The notes beneath the pieces were generated by a model. The model searched no databases. It was given only the letters and a program-made list of their open reading frames with translations, and was not told where the DNA came from. The position numbers and the translations under genes were made by a program. Of a stretch of 64,000 nt of DNA, positions 20,637 through 34,429 are shown piece by piece (the first letter of the stretch is position 1; each line of letters opens with the position of its first letter). Source of the DNA: Silene conica (Eukaryota > Streptophyta > Magnoliopsida > Caryophyllales > Caryophyllaceae); the NCBI GenBank assembly GCA_029255685.2, contig CM055316.2:74663237-74727236 (forward strand), in the 5' to 3' direction.

Positions 20637-23600
20637 CAGGCAAAGCAGGTCAGGGGGACCTATGAAGAACCTCCCCAAGTAGAGGTAGAGGAAATTCCCC
20701 TAGACCCGCTGCACCCAGAGAGGAAGGTACTGGTGGGAGCAGAGTGTACAGGTACCGTTCGTTCAGAACTGCTAAATTTGTTAAAAGCTAACATTGACTG
20801 CTTTGCGTGGTCCCACGAGGACATGGTGGGGATAGATCCAAACATAATTTCACACAGGTTGAGCGTAAGCCCCGGCTACAAGTCGGTCCAACAAAAGAGA
20901 AGAAAATTTGCCGCGGAAAGAAACCAGGTGATAAACCAGGAGGTGGACGACCTCCTGGCCGCAGGGAAGATCAGAGAAGTAACCTACCCAGAATGGCTAT
21001 CCAACGTGGTGGTAGTCCCCAAAAAGAACGGAAAGTGGAGGGTGTGTGTAGACTTCACCGACCTCAACAAGGCGTGCCCTAAAGACCCATTCCCTCTGCC
21101 ACACATAGATGCGATGGTGGATGCAACAGCAGGCCATGAGATGCTCACATTCCTGGACGCCTGGAGCGGATACAACCAGATCAAAATGCATCCAGAGGAC
21201 CAGGAAAAGACGGCATTCAGGTCTGAAAGAGGTATCTACTGCTATAACGTTATGCCGTTCGGTTTAAAAAATGCAGGGTCCACCTATCAGAGGCTGGTGA
21301 ACATGATGTTCAAGGAGCAGATTGGCAAAACCATGGAAGTCTACATAGACGACATGGTTGTTAAGTCCAAAGCAGCCAGCCAACACACCCAGCACCTGGA
21401 AGAAACCTTCAGCATCTTGAGGAAATACCAAATGAAGCTGAATCCCTCCAAATGCACGTTCGGAGTCTCCAGTGGGAAATTCCTGGGGTACATGGTCACT
21501 CAAAGGGGAATTGAGGCAAGTAGCGAGCAGATCAAAGCGCTCCTACAGCTAGAATCCCCCCAAAAGCCGAAAGACGTGCAGAAACTGACTGGCAGGGTGG
21601 CAGCTCTGAATAGGTTTATCTCCAGATCCTCCGACAGGTGCCGACTGTTTTATGACATACTACGAAAAAGCAAGAGATTTGAGTGGACGGAAGAGCACGA
21701 AAAAGCGTTCACAGAACGGAAGAAGTACCTCAGCACCCCTCCGCTCCTGTCCAAACCAGAGCAGGGAGAGCCGCTATACTTATACCTGTCAGTAACCGAG
21801 GTAGCGGTAAGCGCAGTGCTGGTACGGGAGCACGAAGGAACCCAGCATCCAGTCTACTACATCAGTAAGTCTCTGCTACCTGCAGAGACCAGGTACACTG
21901 CTCCTGAAAAACTCGTTCTTGCTTTAGTTACAGCCTCGTACAAACTGAGACCTTACTTTGAGTCTCACTCCATATCAGTCTTGACTAGCTACCCCTTAAG
22001 ACCCATATTAAGTAAGCCAGAACTTTCTGGAAGAATGTCCAAATGGTCAGTCCACCTGAGTGGCTACGACCTGAAATTTGAAACAAGGACCGCGATAAAA
22101 TCGCAAGTCCTTGCAGACTTTGTCTCTGATTTTAGTCCAGGAATGGAAAAGGAAGCAACCAAAGAAATCCTACCCCCAGAAATGGACTCTGAGGAAAACT
22201 GCTGGACGCTGCATGTGGATGGAGCCTCTAACAGCCGGGGAGCGGGGGTAGGAATGGTACTCAGATCCCCTCAGGGAGATATGATCGTGCAGGCGGTACG
22301 ATGCGAGTTCCAAGCAACCAACAATGTAGCGGAATATGAGGCCTTAATCCAGGGACTCCAGCTAGCTCTGGACCTCAAGGTCAGATACCTACAGGCGTTC
22401 AACGACTCGTAGCTCATAGTAAATCACATCAACGGCGAGTATGAAGCTAAAGACCCCAGGATGGCAGCCTACCTGGAGGTAGTCAAAGACAGGAAGGCAA
22501 GATTCATCACCTTCAAAATAGAGCAAATCCCCAGGGAGCAGAACGCAGAAGCAGACGCGCTGGCCAACCTGGGGGCAACATTCAAGCCAGGAGATGTCTC
22601 CTCGATCCCCATCACCCACGTGCTGGAACCCTCAACTTCCCAGGAAGACCGAGAAGTTGAAAACTCCGGCACCCAGTGGGAGGCCGGATTAGGCGTCCTT
22701 AGCAACACCACGGAGCAACCAGAACAAGAGGATTGGAGGTCACCTTACCAAAGATGGCTGAAAGACGGAACCCTACCAGCAGACAAAAAAGAGGTAAGGG
22801 GATTCAAAATGAAAGCTTCCAGATTCATACTAATAGACGGTGTGTTGTTCAGGAAATCGCTCGCAGGACCCTACCTGAGATGCCTGGGCGATGGAGAGGC
22901 GCAGACAGTCTTGCACGATCTCCACAGCGGAGACTGCGGAAATCATGCAGGGGGCAAGAGCCTATCCAACAAAGCAATCAGAATGGGATACTTCTGGCCG
23001 ACGATACGAAGAGATGCAGTAGAGCTGGCCAAGAAGTGTGAAGCCTGCCAGAAACACGCCCCTGTCACGCATCAACCCGCTGAACCCCTGCATCCAATCA
23101 TATCACCCTGGCCCTTCATGAAATGGGGGATGGACATAGTAGGACCGCTGCCCAGAGCACCCGGGAACAGAACCTACATGCTCGCACTAACAGACTACTT
23201 CTCCAAGTGGATAGAAGCAGAAGCCTTCCCCCAGGTTACAGAAAATCAGGTGATATCCTTCCTTAAACGAAACATAATCTGCAGATTCGGTATACCTTCT
23301 GAAATAGTGTGCGATAACGGCTCACAGTTCATATCTAACAAAACCGAAGCATTTTATGCTAGTTGGAATATCACCCTACTAAAAGCTGCTCCCAGGTACC
23401 CACAGACGAATGGTCAAGCAGAATCCAGCAATAGGATAGTCATGGACAACATGAAAAGAAGACTGGAAGAGGCTGGGGGCAAGTGGGCAGACGAGTTGCC
23501 TTTGGTTCTATGGTCTGACAGGACCACACCAAAGACAGCAACAGGCCAAACCCCCTTCAGCCTGGTGTTTGGAGCAGAAACTGTCATTCCAGCAGAAGTA

Positions 23601-23969
23601 AAAGTACCAACCCAGAGATACGGCTGCCTAACGGAAGAACGCAATCAAACAGAAATGGCCAGCAGCCTGGACACGATAGATGAGCTCAGAACCAGCGCCG
23701 CCATCAGAATGGCCGCTTATAAGCAAATGGTGGCCCGGAGTTACAACAAGAACGTAAAGATCAGAACCCTCCAGGTAGGGGACCTAGTCCTCAGGAAAGT
23801 GTTCTAGAATACGAAGAATGCAAGTGCTGGAAAATTCGCCTACAATTGGGAGGGACCCTATCAGGTGGAAAGCACAACGGGAAGCGGGCCCTACAGACTG
23901 ATGGACATGAAGGGAAACATGGTGCCCAGACCCTGGAATATCCTCCATCTAAAAAAGTATCACATATAA
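20631..23969 (+). pseudogene. pol of Tat element 2 (RT, two RNase H domains, integrase; two amber stops)
   Basis: Same domains as pol of element 1: YIDDMVVKSK near 21340, a first RNase H without its catalytic Asp (LYLSVTEVAVSAVL), a second RNase H with VDGAS and AEYEAL, integrase with CEACQKH, MDIVGPLP, VCDNGSQF and GQAESSNR. In-frame TAGs at 22410-22412 (within the second RNase H, NDS*LI against SDSQLI) and at 23805-23807 (VF*NT against VFQNT) break it. Ends LKKYHI and TAA at 23967-23969. No frameshift seen. Confidence 0.9.
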
Positions 23970-24632
23970 GGACTCATACCGGGATACTTCCAGAATCTGC
24001 GCCCAGGATCTGCGTCCTAATTTAGGGTACTTACTTACTTATTCTATGATTAAGCATTTCATATCTTAGCTACTCACAAATGTATCACCCCCAGGATCCA
24101 GCTATCCCGAGGGAGTTATTTGAAAAAACTAATTTGGTGATCAATGAAAATCTATTCGAGGTATTTTCTATCGTAAGTACTTGCAATACGTCGTCTCTAT
24201 AAAAGTGAGCATGAGTCAAATCACACTCAAACCCTCCACATTGCGTGAGTAAGACGAAGTACAAGCAACTGGGACACTGTCGCCCACGATACTTAGCACT
24301 CACGAAAGCCTGGCAGCCTCTGACTGAGATGGGTATACCCTGAAGCCAGCACCCACACATGGCCAAAAATACACGAGCATGCGCAAAACAAAAAACAAAA
24401 CACACAAGGTATAAAAAAGCGTCCACAAACGCGTACTTAAAGGCAGCATAACAACTGCTAAAAGTTTCTGGGAACCACCCAGTAAGAGTTCAGACAAACC
24501 GACAAAAACGAAACAAGACAAAAGCCCGCCACGCAGGGCCCAAGGCGTAGAAATGTCAAGGGCACTAGCCCAGCCAACAAAACAAGCAGAAAAAAAACAA
24601 CTAAGTCTGAAATGCCACTAAGGGCGCAGAAA
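23970..24632. other. spacer between pol and antisense gene of Tat element 2
   Basis: No coding signal. Equivalent to 5169-5938 in element 1. Confidence 0.6.
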
Positions 24633-26548
24633 TTAAACATCAACAGCTTCCTCCACAGCCTGCTCGCCGCCAGAATGCCGAGTGGAGGAGGAACCCGCCT
24701 CAGCAGCAGTATCAATGATCTGGTCCCGGAAGATGCCAACTGGAGCAGGAGACCCTGGAGGAGCGCTCTGTACCTCGGGGGAGCCTGGAATCGGGGAGCG
24801 GAGAGATCCATCAGGATTGAGATCAGAAAAGTCTGGGAGCACGGGATGAACGGGGAACATCTGCTCCATAAGCTTCTTCTCATCCTCCAGGCTCCACTTA
24901 GTATGCTCCCCCGCTCTGAATTCTTCCATACAGGCTATCCTCGCCTCCAGGGAGGAGAAAGTAGCCATGTCATACAGCAACTTGGACAGGGTCTTCTTCT
25001 TGATCACCACAACCCTCGGCCGTGCATCCTGCTCCCTGCGCTGTTCAGCTAGGGCCTCATCCCTCTCTCTGTGCAGCTCAGCAAGGGCCTCGTCCTTCTT
25101 CCTGCCCTGCTCCACAAGGGCATCCTCCAGCTCCTTCACCCTTACCTGGCAGCGGGCCAGCTCCTCCGACTTCCTCGCCCCGACCCCTCTCTCGGCGTCC
25201 AACCCGGCCTGGGCCTCCCGAAACGCAGCCTCAGCCTCGCTGCACCACATCAACATCTTCTGGAAGCCCTGAAAGAGGGATCCAGAGGCAATGTCAGTCA
25301 ACCGAAACAAGAACACAAATAAACACAAGGGAAAAAGGGAGAGGGAAAGCTCACCGAGAAAACATCCTCCGTAGCCTGGCGCCACAGCGGCATCACAGGC
25401 TGACCCTTCAGCAGCGCCTTGGAGCCAGGAGTCAGCAGGCGGCCCATAGCAGGCCAAGGGTCCTCCTCCAGCTGACAGCTGAAACCCTCCGGTAAGCGAA
25501 TAACGTCCTCACTGAGGTCCTCTATGATTGGGGCAGCAGACTTCTTGACCATGGCGGTCGAAGCTGAAGCCTTGTTACGGGTCCTGGAGGAGACCGCAGG
25601 AGGAGGAGGGCAGAAAAGTCCAACAGAGGGGGCTGACTCAGAAGGGGCCGATCCAGAAGGAACAGGCAGAGCGGCTTTCTTGGGAGCAGGCAGGGGCTCA
25701 CCAGGCTCCAGATTCCTCTTCGATAAGGGCTTCACCGATGAGACCATAATCATCTTTCTGCGCTCGGCAAGCAGCTCTGTGGGCGTCTTCTTTGTCTGAG
25801 TTGAGCTAGTAGACATCTCCGCGGGTTCTTCCTGAGCGAATAAGGTGTTGAAACAGCGGGCGTCAGCGTCCAGTCCAAATAATTTGTTATAAGTCTCGTT
25901 GATGTCAGCAGAGAGAACCAATTCTTTCACACCTGCGCAGGAAAAAGCGTAAGGGCGTGAGCAGTAACGAGAACGAAAGACAGAAGAAAGAAACTGCCAG
26001 TACCTTTGCTGTCCGTAATAGGGTCCTGGAAGATATAATCGGTAGGCGCAGGAAGGGAGTCCACTCGTACATAGACGAACTGTGTGGACCATCCAGCATC
26101 CTTGGCCTTTTTTGTAAGGATGATGGGAAGGTCAATCTTGGAATGAGCTCGAAGGGTATACTGGGCATCACCCAGGCCCCTGACCGCATAAAAGTGGGCC
26201 AAGTCCCCTAAGGAGATGTCGATGGAATGGCGGCTGCTTAGCATGGAAAGGGAGAGAAGAATCCTCCATGCATGGGGATTTATTTGCCAGAGGGGGAGTT
26301 TTGAGTGGCTCTTGCACAAGGGAAGGGAACGGGAAAGATAAACCCAGGGAGAATGGGTACAGGTAAAAGGTAGTCCACCGCGGGCAGTGCGCATCAGGCG
26401 CTTGTCCAGGGCGAGGAACGATCATGTCAACATTTTTGTCAAAAGGGAAGAAATCCCTAACCACAGAAGGATCTACCAAGGTAAAACAAGAATCGACGCG
26501 GTATTTGCTGTGTAGCAAAGGGCGTTCAGAAAATGTGTTCGAAGCCAT
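24633..26548 (-). pseudogene. antisense spliced gene of Tat element 2 (PF04195-type domain plus coiled coil), frameshifted
   Basis: Exons 26548-26004, 25932-25355 and 25268-24633 with GT-AG borders. Start MASNTFSERP. Exon 1 has LGLSFPFPSLVQ and, in another frame, INPHAWRILL, so a one-base indel near 26290-26330 (in or near a C run) breaks the domain. Exon 2 is basic and Pro/Ser-rich. Exon 3 is a coiled coil with a KDEALAELHRERDEALAEQR repeat and an acidic, Ser-rich end. The homologue in element 1 has four exons; here the second and third appear as one. Function unknown. Confidence 0.7.
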
Positions 26549-26927
26549 TAATAATGCGAAAAGAAGAATCACGAAAGGATCATACCTCGGCGAAGAAAGA
26601 AGGCAGAAACGGTTGACAAGATCGGAAGTTGAAGAAATTGGAGAGAGAAAGAGAAAGGGTAAAAAGAGGGAAGATGAAAGATGAATGGTAAAAGTAATAA
26701 AGGGTGAAGGGGGTTTAAATAAGGAAGGTAAAATTCGAATTTTGAACGAGGTGGGGGACAGTTGGCAAACAGTTAGCACGCATTAAAGGAAGCATTCACC
26801 AAGACTGGAACACGTCACATCAAGGTCTCATCAACTGCCAACCCTACCCGGTGTTTCTGCAGGAAGCCCGCGTCAAAGTCCTGGACCCAATATCTGCAAG
26901 AGTTCTTGCACAAACATATTTCTGCAA

Positions 26928-26941
26928 GAACTGGGGGCTAA
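26928..26941 (+). promoter_or_regulatory. polypurine-rich tract of Tat element 2
   Basis: GAACTGGGGGCTAA lies directly before the TG of the 3' LTR; weaker than usual because of the C and T bases. Confidence 0.5.
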
Positions 26942-27575
26942 TGTTATGCCCTAAAATTACCATTTTATAGGCTAACACGTGGCACTACGTGATTGGAAGG
27001 AAAGTGTACATTGGATACCAAAGTCAATGGGATAAAGGAAATAGGAAGTCAACACAAGAGGAAGATTGTAGAGGAAGGAGAAGAACGGCACAAACGAGGA
27101 AGAAGAAAAGGTTAAAAGGAGCGAGGCTCGAGATTACCTCAAATGGCCACACACCAGGTCTCCGTCAGAAAAAGCAAGCAGGAAGAAGGCACCCAAAATG
27201 GATAAAAGAGAGAGAAGAGATCTGTTGGATTAGAGTCCAATCCAACGGTCCATAGAATTAAGCTTCTATATATATGCAAACATTGTACATGTAAAAGGCA
27301 TTCATTACACACTTAGCACACACGAAACACTAGAAAAACCCAAAGAAATACTTGTAACCGCATACACATCCTGAAGGAGAATTCTAGTAGAAATTGGAGG
27401 AAACATTTCTCCCGCAGTTTTTCCCTAAGGGGTTTCTGCGTCATCAATCTTCTTCTCTTCCACACTTCTTCTCTTTATATTGCTAAAATACTTAGTTCAT
27501 CCACTAAATCATATTCTTGGCTTGAAATCACTATAACCTCGTAAAAACTACCTTAGGTAAATTTTGACCTAAACA
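26942..27575 (+). repeat. 3' LTR of Tat element 2
   Basis: 634 bp, TGTTATGCCC...CCTAAACA. TATA-like TATATATATG at 27267-27276. The last 136 bp match 8816-8951. The flanking five bases are AGTTT (27576-27580); the left partner was lost with the 5' LTR truncation. Confidence 0.88.
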
Positions 27576-29095
27576 AGTTTCAAACAGATTAATGGTAGCC
27601 ATTTTTACAATAAAATGTTACAATTTTTTTTTATATAAAATGTTACCATCATTTTCAAAGTAAAGAGTGACGAATGTTCGATATACCGTTGTAGCTCTCT
27701 TTCCACCGCGAAAAAAATAAAATTAGGTCACATACGATCATATAACGAACTCTCATCTCATGCATACGTATTATTGAAGCGTAGACTTGCGCAATTGTTG
27801 AGTAGATAGACTAACAAACTTCCTGAATTTAATGAATCAGTTATAAGTTATAACTATACTCCGTCTTATATGATTCTCTCACGTTTTTGTTTATCATCAC
27901 ACGCGTTGTGTTACTAATGAAATCTCTCTTTTGCACCAAAAGAAACCAATTGATTAATCGGATCGGGTTGGGGTCGGGTCAATTCAGGTCTTACATGATT
28001 TCGGGACAGCGACCAGTCATTTTCGGGTCATTGAATAAGAGAGAAAGTCATTTCAAAACTTATCTATTCATAGATAAAGACAAGTTTTTTTTCCTAATAT
28101 TTAGACATTTTGTTTTTGTCTAAGTAGTAAATGTTTGACTTATTTTAAGTTTAAAACGGTGTCTGTTTTAAGAGAGAATTTATGCTGTCCAAAGAAACTC
28201 GAAATTTCGTGAAGATATCACTATTACTCGCCTTTTATATCTTAAGATTTTTGGGCCTAATGGCATAGCGCTTCCTTCTCCACAGAAGTCACATTTTACA
28301 TTTTCACGTATAAGTTTGACAATAACTAATGACTAATCATACAATTGTTCATACATCCAAAAATTCATACAATTGAAACTAGCCGGAAAATTATCGTCTA
28401 GCTGCTTTCTTGCTATGTTGATCACGTTTAATCGGATATCAGTAGACAGTCACGCAACAAGAGAGTTGTTTTAGGAGTATGAATTGCACAAACAAGTTTA
28501 ACTCATGCAGACAAAATGGCTAAGATGATCCTAAATTACCTATTTTCAAATGAGAAACGGGCTTACGTAGTTACATGCGCACAAACAATATCTATCATTA
28601 AAGGAACAAAGAATCTTCCGATGAAAAAACTACAATCCCAGTATTATATCGAGGTATAGAATTACAGAGTATTATTCCATGCACAACATAATGCTCAAGT
28701 GCTCAGCAAAGATTGACACAAGTCACAAGTCACACCAGCTTGCTACCAAAATGATCCTACAACACGACTCGACACCACACTTTTTTTTTTCTTTTTTCTT
28801 TTTTCAGGTTGCGGCCAAAATTTCAAACCGAAAAATGAAAGAATTGGAGATGACTAAGGCCTAGATTAAGCTACTAAATTACTGCTTCTAAATATAACAA
28901 AGGACTTGCTTGTACAAATGAAAACAGATTTACAAAATAAATGCAATTTCCACAACCAATTTAGAGTCGATATTGATCGACTGTTGATCTTAAATCTTGC
29001 AAATCTTTTGCATAATCTTTCCCATATTGATTTGCTGTATACTTATGTAGAAGTAATATTATCGTTAGATGATATTTTTCTAGTTTTCAGTTAGT
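27576..29095. other. intergenic region, no gene seen
   Basis: AT-rich, unique-looking, with a pyrimidine run at 28780-28805. It includes the 3' flank of the phosphatase gene, whose stop codon is at 29096-29098. Confidence 0.6.
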
Positions 29096-31610
29096 CTATG
29101 CCGAACTGGACTTCCAAGCTACAAGCGCCTTGAGAAATTTCATAACCTGCACCAAGTCGGAAATTTTACTTGTCTAAGTCAAGCTTCAACACAGAACACA
29201 GAATTCGAACCCATTGCAAAGACTTACATATATATAGTTCAATTTCATCCCCCATTGTTCTCCTCTCTCTCATTCACTTGGGTTTCTAACGGTTTCCGGG
29301 GGTGGGTGGAGGGTTATTTAGGAGGTAGCCGGGAAGAAGCTTAAACTAGGATGGTTGGGGATGCGTAGAAAGGTGGGATAGAGGTAGATATGTAACTCTA
29401 AATCAAACCCTGTCTGTATTTGCTTGGTTAAAAAAAGCGATCCAAAAATAAATGTAAGACGATGAACGAAAAATAGGGAATACTATTTACCTCTGATGGT
29501 TCTTTCAAAGAGTATAAGGCATTACTTTCCTTTGGAACAGACGACACCAAAATACCATAGCCTTTATTTCCCTTTCTTAATACCTGCGATTTCATCAATG
29601 TTGCTGGTCGTTAAAGCCCAATAAACAAGAAAGAAACAAGTTACCTCTATAGAGCTTGCAATCACCTTAAACGCGTCCTCATCAGTGCGGTCATCGCCAA
29701 CATATATCGGGAGGACATCATCACTATCGCTTAGGCCTGCAACGAGTTTTGAATATCAAATAAAGACCTATGTAGAGAGGCCCCTAAATAGCATTGTTAC
29801 AAGGAGATATTATTTACCAAGGGAATCCAGAAGAAACTCGACAGCTTTTCCTTTGTTCCAGTCAATAATAGGCCGCACCTCTAGAACTTTCCGCCCATGA
29901 CTTAGTCTCAAACGCGGGTATTCTTTCAGCACATCGTGGACGCGTTGACCAACACTCTTCCAATCCTGATCATACAATTGTAATTCGTTAACTTTCTCGA
30001 CTGAGTGTGATAATATAAATGGCAACTTGGCAAGTACAACTGCACAAGCGCGCCTTCAAATGTAAAAACTAATTACCTTTTCATCTACATTCCGATAATG
30101 TACAGAAACGCAAAACTTGTTGTTCTCCACTGTGGCGCCCTTGATGTCCTCAGTACTCTCGACAAGTGACGTAAAAACCTGCCCATTAGAATCATGACTT
30201 GTAAGAAAAAATGACGTAAATTACCAGTACTAATTTGGGGTGATTTATACGATCACTAAAGAACTGTATGTGCATTACCTCGTCGATCATAGGTAAAAAC
30301 TCACTCGCAGGCTGGAAGAGAACAGCTTCCTTACCCTGTCCAAAAACATGACACAAGGGATATTAGGGATTTTTTTCAGTGTGATTATATTACATATTTA
30401 CATCTCCCTATGACGCTAATCTGGCAAGTGTTGATAGTTGCTCCATAACAAAAAAAAAAATACCTGCTTATCAGTTAGCTTGATACAGTTAGGGTGCCCA
30501 TTAAAGGCAGAGCCTTTAAGAGGGCTCATAATGTCCATTCCATGACTGCCGGCGTAATACAGTTCAGTCAGTCCTACAAATTCATGAACCTGCATGCACA
30601 CGAAGAAGATCATGAAGATTATTCCTAAATAAAATCAAAGCAGGAAATTAAAGCAGAAAATACATATCCTAACATAGTAACATGATAATATGTATCCTTG
30701 AGAAAAAAAAAACATTGAAATTGGTATCAGTGTATCCTAGAGAAAAACATTGAGAAACATCAAGATATCCACCTTATCACGACTTCTTCCACTAATAATA
30801 GCTGTTGGGAAATGTTCAGCCACATCTTTCACAGCAGAACGCATCTGAGGAAAAACATATGTCGCCGTCACATGTACTGTCGATCAAAGGACTATCACAA
30901 TAACAATGAGTTGGATATAAGACGGTCTGATATGTGACACCAACCAATATACCTGTGTATAGCTCGTTAAATTGTATGTATAGTGGGTTGGTTTCACATG
31001 TAAAACTGTCTCATAATTTTTTCTGTAACAGAAAAGGGAAGGACTATTCAAGTATCCAAAAAAACATAGGAAAGATAAAACTAACATCCTCGGACATGAA
31101 TGCCATGTCAGGGTTATCAACAATGGGTGAAAGAGTTCCGTCGTAGTCCAAAAACAAAGCCAATCTTTTGCCGTTGGCAAATTTAGCGATTTGCTCAAAT
31201 GAGGTCAGTGCAGATGGATAATTAAGCTGCAACATGAAGAAATTCAAGGATAATTAATCAATTTAGTAGACTTAAGAGCTATTATTACTAAACCGAAAAG
31301 AAGAGATGTTTACCATCCAAGTATGATAAGCAACATCCACATCAGAAGATTCTAGTTCACACAGCTCAGCATTGGCATTAAAAGCCAGCTTCTTAGGTGG
31401 AGGTGATGAAGATCTCATGGCATCTAACCACGAAGCAGTACGAACATCCTCTAAAACTCCGGTTTTCTTCCTAGGGATCGATAACAGGAATCCGGGAGCA
31501 AAGATTGTTCGTTGAGGTTGAGGAGAGTATGGCAATAGGCTCGAATATATACTTAATCTCGACTTGTTAATGGGTGCAGGATCGGCAATGACAGGAGTTT
31601 TGAGGTCCAT
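29096..31610 (-). CDS. TPP: trehalose-6-phosphate phosphatase
   Basis: Ten exons: 31610-31314, 31226-31086, 30844-30773, 30589-30464, 30335-30279, 30178-30077, 29965-29818, 29736-29645, 29583-29491, 29146-29096. All junctions are GT-AG and the phases sum to 392 residues, the usual length for plant TPPs. The HAD-type active site is [12 protein letters not shown] (about residue 124), followed by [31 protein letters not shown] and [13 protein letters not shown]. The first 100 residues are the poorly conserved plant N-terminus. It removes phosphate from trehalose 6-phosphate, a sugar-status signal, in the cytosol or organelles. I cannot tell which paralogue it is. ATG 31610 is the only start consistent with the family. 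Confidence 0.96.
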
Positions 31611-32743
31611 AGGGTCCAGCTTCGTGGTCAGAGAAACGTTTTGGGTTCAAGGATTTTGAGGAAATTTGGGTTACGAGCAAAAAAGAAAAATAAATCTAAC
31701 TTTAGGTGTTTATCCAACTGTTTTGTCTATGAAGAACCACTTCTTTAGAGTTTTTTTGTCACTGATAGGAGGAGAGCAATCCATCAAGCGCAAGAATCCT
31801 GGAATCTGAACATTTTGTATGTCGATTAGCAAATAAATGATAAATAATTAAACTAATAAATGTTGGCAACACTGACAGGTGAATACAGAGGGAATCGGTC
31901 TAGTTACCTTCTCATTTCAGGGACACTAAATGGCTACTGAAGGGTTATTTCAATTTATAACAAGCGCAAGTCCCTGCATCAGAGATAACACGAAAAATTA
32001 ATGAACAGTCCCACCAATTGCATGTATAGAAAAGTCGACTTGTTTCTTTCAGTAAACTGAAAAATCACCAGACACCACCAGATGCTCAAAATATGAGGCA
32101 AGTTAATATTGAGAAAATGACAGAACAAAACACAATAACATGGACACTAATATAACTGAAGCGTAAGCGGAATCAAGAACATAAAATCAAGCTTTCATCA
32201 TCGTGCACTACCATGACCAACGGCATCAGATACTCTGTCATAATCTAGACTATATAATGCATAATATGCTTAAAATTGTTACACTTTTCTACTTCAACTG
32301 TACAAGACTTTAGGACTCCTATAGTTTCAGTCAATCCTACTTGCATATCCCACTTACATCCAAAAACATGATTACTCGTAAACGTCACTTAATTAGTATG
32401 ATAACCACTCATTGAAACAAATAAAGTAACAATGATTCAACCATGTACTTTATATATTCATCATTTCATCCCATGCCATGTAATTTACTCGAAAGCTCCA
32501 TCTTTGCATTCAACGCAAATTCAGACTAGTAGCTAATTTTAAACAATGCATAAGGATCAAATCCATTTTACCAAACAGTGGTATGGCCCATAGAACCTTA
32601 TAAGGTGGGAGATACACTTTCATGTATCAACAGCCCACAGAGTCTGTCCCTTCCAAATTAATTAATGGTCCCTTTATTTCAATTAATTCCACCAATACAA
32701 CATTTTCTCCTAACTCAAAAATCAAAGTAAGGCGCTAATTAAC

Positions 32744-32955
32744 TACTTCCTCCATCCAGATCATTTGTTGTTCTATTCCATTTTTGGGTGTCTCCGTCAA
32801 TTGTTGTCCTTTCTATTTTAGGATTGCATTTCATGTGCAATTTAATCATTTACATTCAATTTGTTCCACTTGTCATCTTATAATTGACCCCCTCCTCTTT
32901 ACTTAGTTTTTGTGTCAAGACCAAAGGACAACAATTGACCAAAACAGAGGGAGTA
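32744..32955. mobile_element. diverged Stowaway-like MITE
   Basis: Ends TACTTCCTCCATCC and CAGAGGGAGTA are imperfect inverted repeats of the Stowaway type with TA at the borders. Confidence 0.6.
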
Positions 32956-33744
32956 AAATGAAAGGTGTATGATAGTACACAAAGAGACACTTTAGACTAT
33001 CTTAACCACCGGACTAACATGGGTTTTAAGTTTTAACTATAATGCAAACGACTTTCTCCACTGACAAATTACTACTTGTATCTATCGCCCATGAACTTAA
33101 AAACCCAAGAGCCAACAAAAGTTCATCCACTTTATCACCCGCTTCTCGATTTAAGACCAATGCACATGCACGGTTGAGACCGAACTTTCGAGGGCCACAA
33201 AGAAGCCAACTATAGAAAGAAGTGAAAACATCACAAAGCTAAGTAATACCCCTCCTAGAAAGACATGCTTTTTCAATAATTTGAAAGATCAATGACCTTT
33301 GGGGTCAAAAATTAGCTATCCATTGAAGTGTAAGGGTCCTACAATTCAACCAAATGTATGAAAGCTAGAAGAGAAAATGTCCCACAAAACAATCTTTGGT
33401 ACAACACCAAGAATAGAAGATACCATTTGTCTTCAAAATACAATAAAGGAAATTGCCCATGTCACTATCATAGTTTAGCTATATAGAGTTAATACAACAT
33501 TAGGACAAATGAATAAAAATGAAATTTCAAGACTTAGAAAATCCCAAATAAACAAAAATAAAAGTTGGCCTTTTCCTGCTCAATTATTATTATTATAAAA
33601 ATTGTAAAAAGAGCAAAATGCAGCTGTTTTCCTTTCATCTTTCTCCATAAAAACCTTATCTTTCTCAAACCAGAAAGCCCATATAAAAACCTAATTTTGT
33701 CACTTTTCTTAGACTTTTTTAGTAGTCATTGGCTGCCATTGTCA

Positions 33745-33850
33745 AACAAAAAATGACCACTTTATGATCGACCGTGGTCATTTCATAATAATAAAAAGTA
33801 GTCACTTTTCACCGTTAAATGATCAATTTTAAAGTGGTCGCACCATACGA
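33745..33850. repeat. TGGTCATTTTT-type repeat
   Basis: Contains several forward and inverted copies of TGACCAC and GTGGTCA with A/T runs. A similar stretch closes the window (63890-64000). Possibly a small MITE family. Confidence 0.35.
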
Positions 33851-34429
33851 GGATTTTATAGTAAAAATTGTGAGACTTTTTAGCTTTATTGTCATATATA
33901 ACTAATTTAATAAAACTAACCTTCTTAAATTAGCAGAACTACAGATCAAAATACATTGATATTCAACATTTCATTGATACAAAAGTCAATTAAAATGCAC
34001 AGCAAAGACTTGAAATGAATACATACAAATGAAGAAAGAACATAACTTTGAGCAGAATCACTTCAAATATGCAAAATAAATCAAAGAAAAATGTATAATC
34101 AAGCAATTGAAACACCCACAACTCATTTCTTGCTGAAAATGCAATAAAGAACCTAACTTTGGCGTTGTAATGTGATAATTCTTAAGCAAAATGAAGAACA
34201 AGAATGCATCTTTAAGTCGTAATCTTCGTCTCAGTCGTTTATTTATAACTTACTTTATTCACTTTATTCCCAATGAAACGTATTTTAATCGATGATAAAC
34301 AAATGATTGAGACGGAAAAGATGGGCAAATTAGAGGTACCCATTTGCGAAATTAAAAAACCCACATCAAATATGTTAACAACAATGCAAAAGAATGGAAA
34401 AAAAGACAAAAAAAAAATTGAAGACTAAC

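Larger units (their letters stand above)
8816..27575 (+). mobile_element. Ty3/gypsy Tat-lineage retrotransposon 2, interrupted by a nested element
   Basis: Order: truncated 5' LTR, primer site 8955-8972, gag (9036-11086), nested element (11087-20141), rest of gag-protease (20147-20630), TAG, pol (20631-23969), antisense gene (26548-24633), purine tract, 3' LTR (26942-27575). The protein is clearly homologous to element 1 but diverged, so they are separate insertions of related families. Amber stops in gag and pol and a frameshift in the antisense gene show it is defective. Confidence 0.9.
31611..34429 (-). other. probable 5' leader introns of the TPP gene
   Basis: No other gene seen. On the minus strand a donor GTTAGT at 34429, a donor GTAACT after GAGAAG near 31911 and an acceptor-like CTATCAG near 31774 would allow a leader exon far upstream and perhaps a small second one. 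A diverged Stowaway MITE lies at 32744-32955. Inferred from splice-like sites only. Confidence 0.4.
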
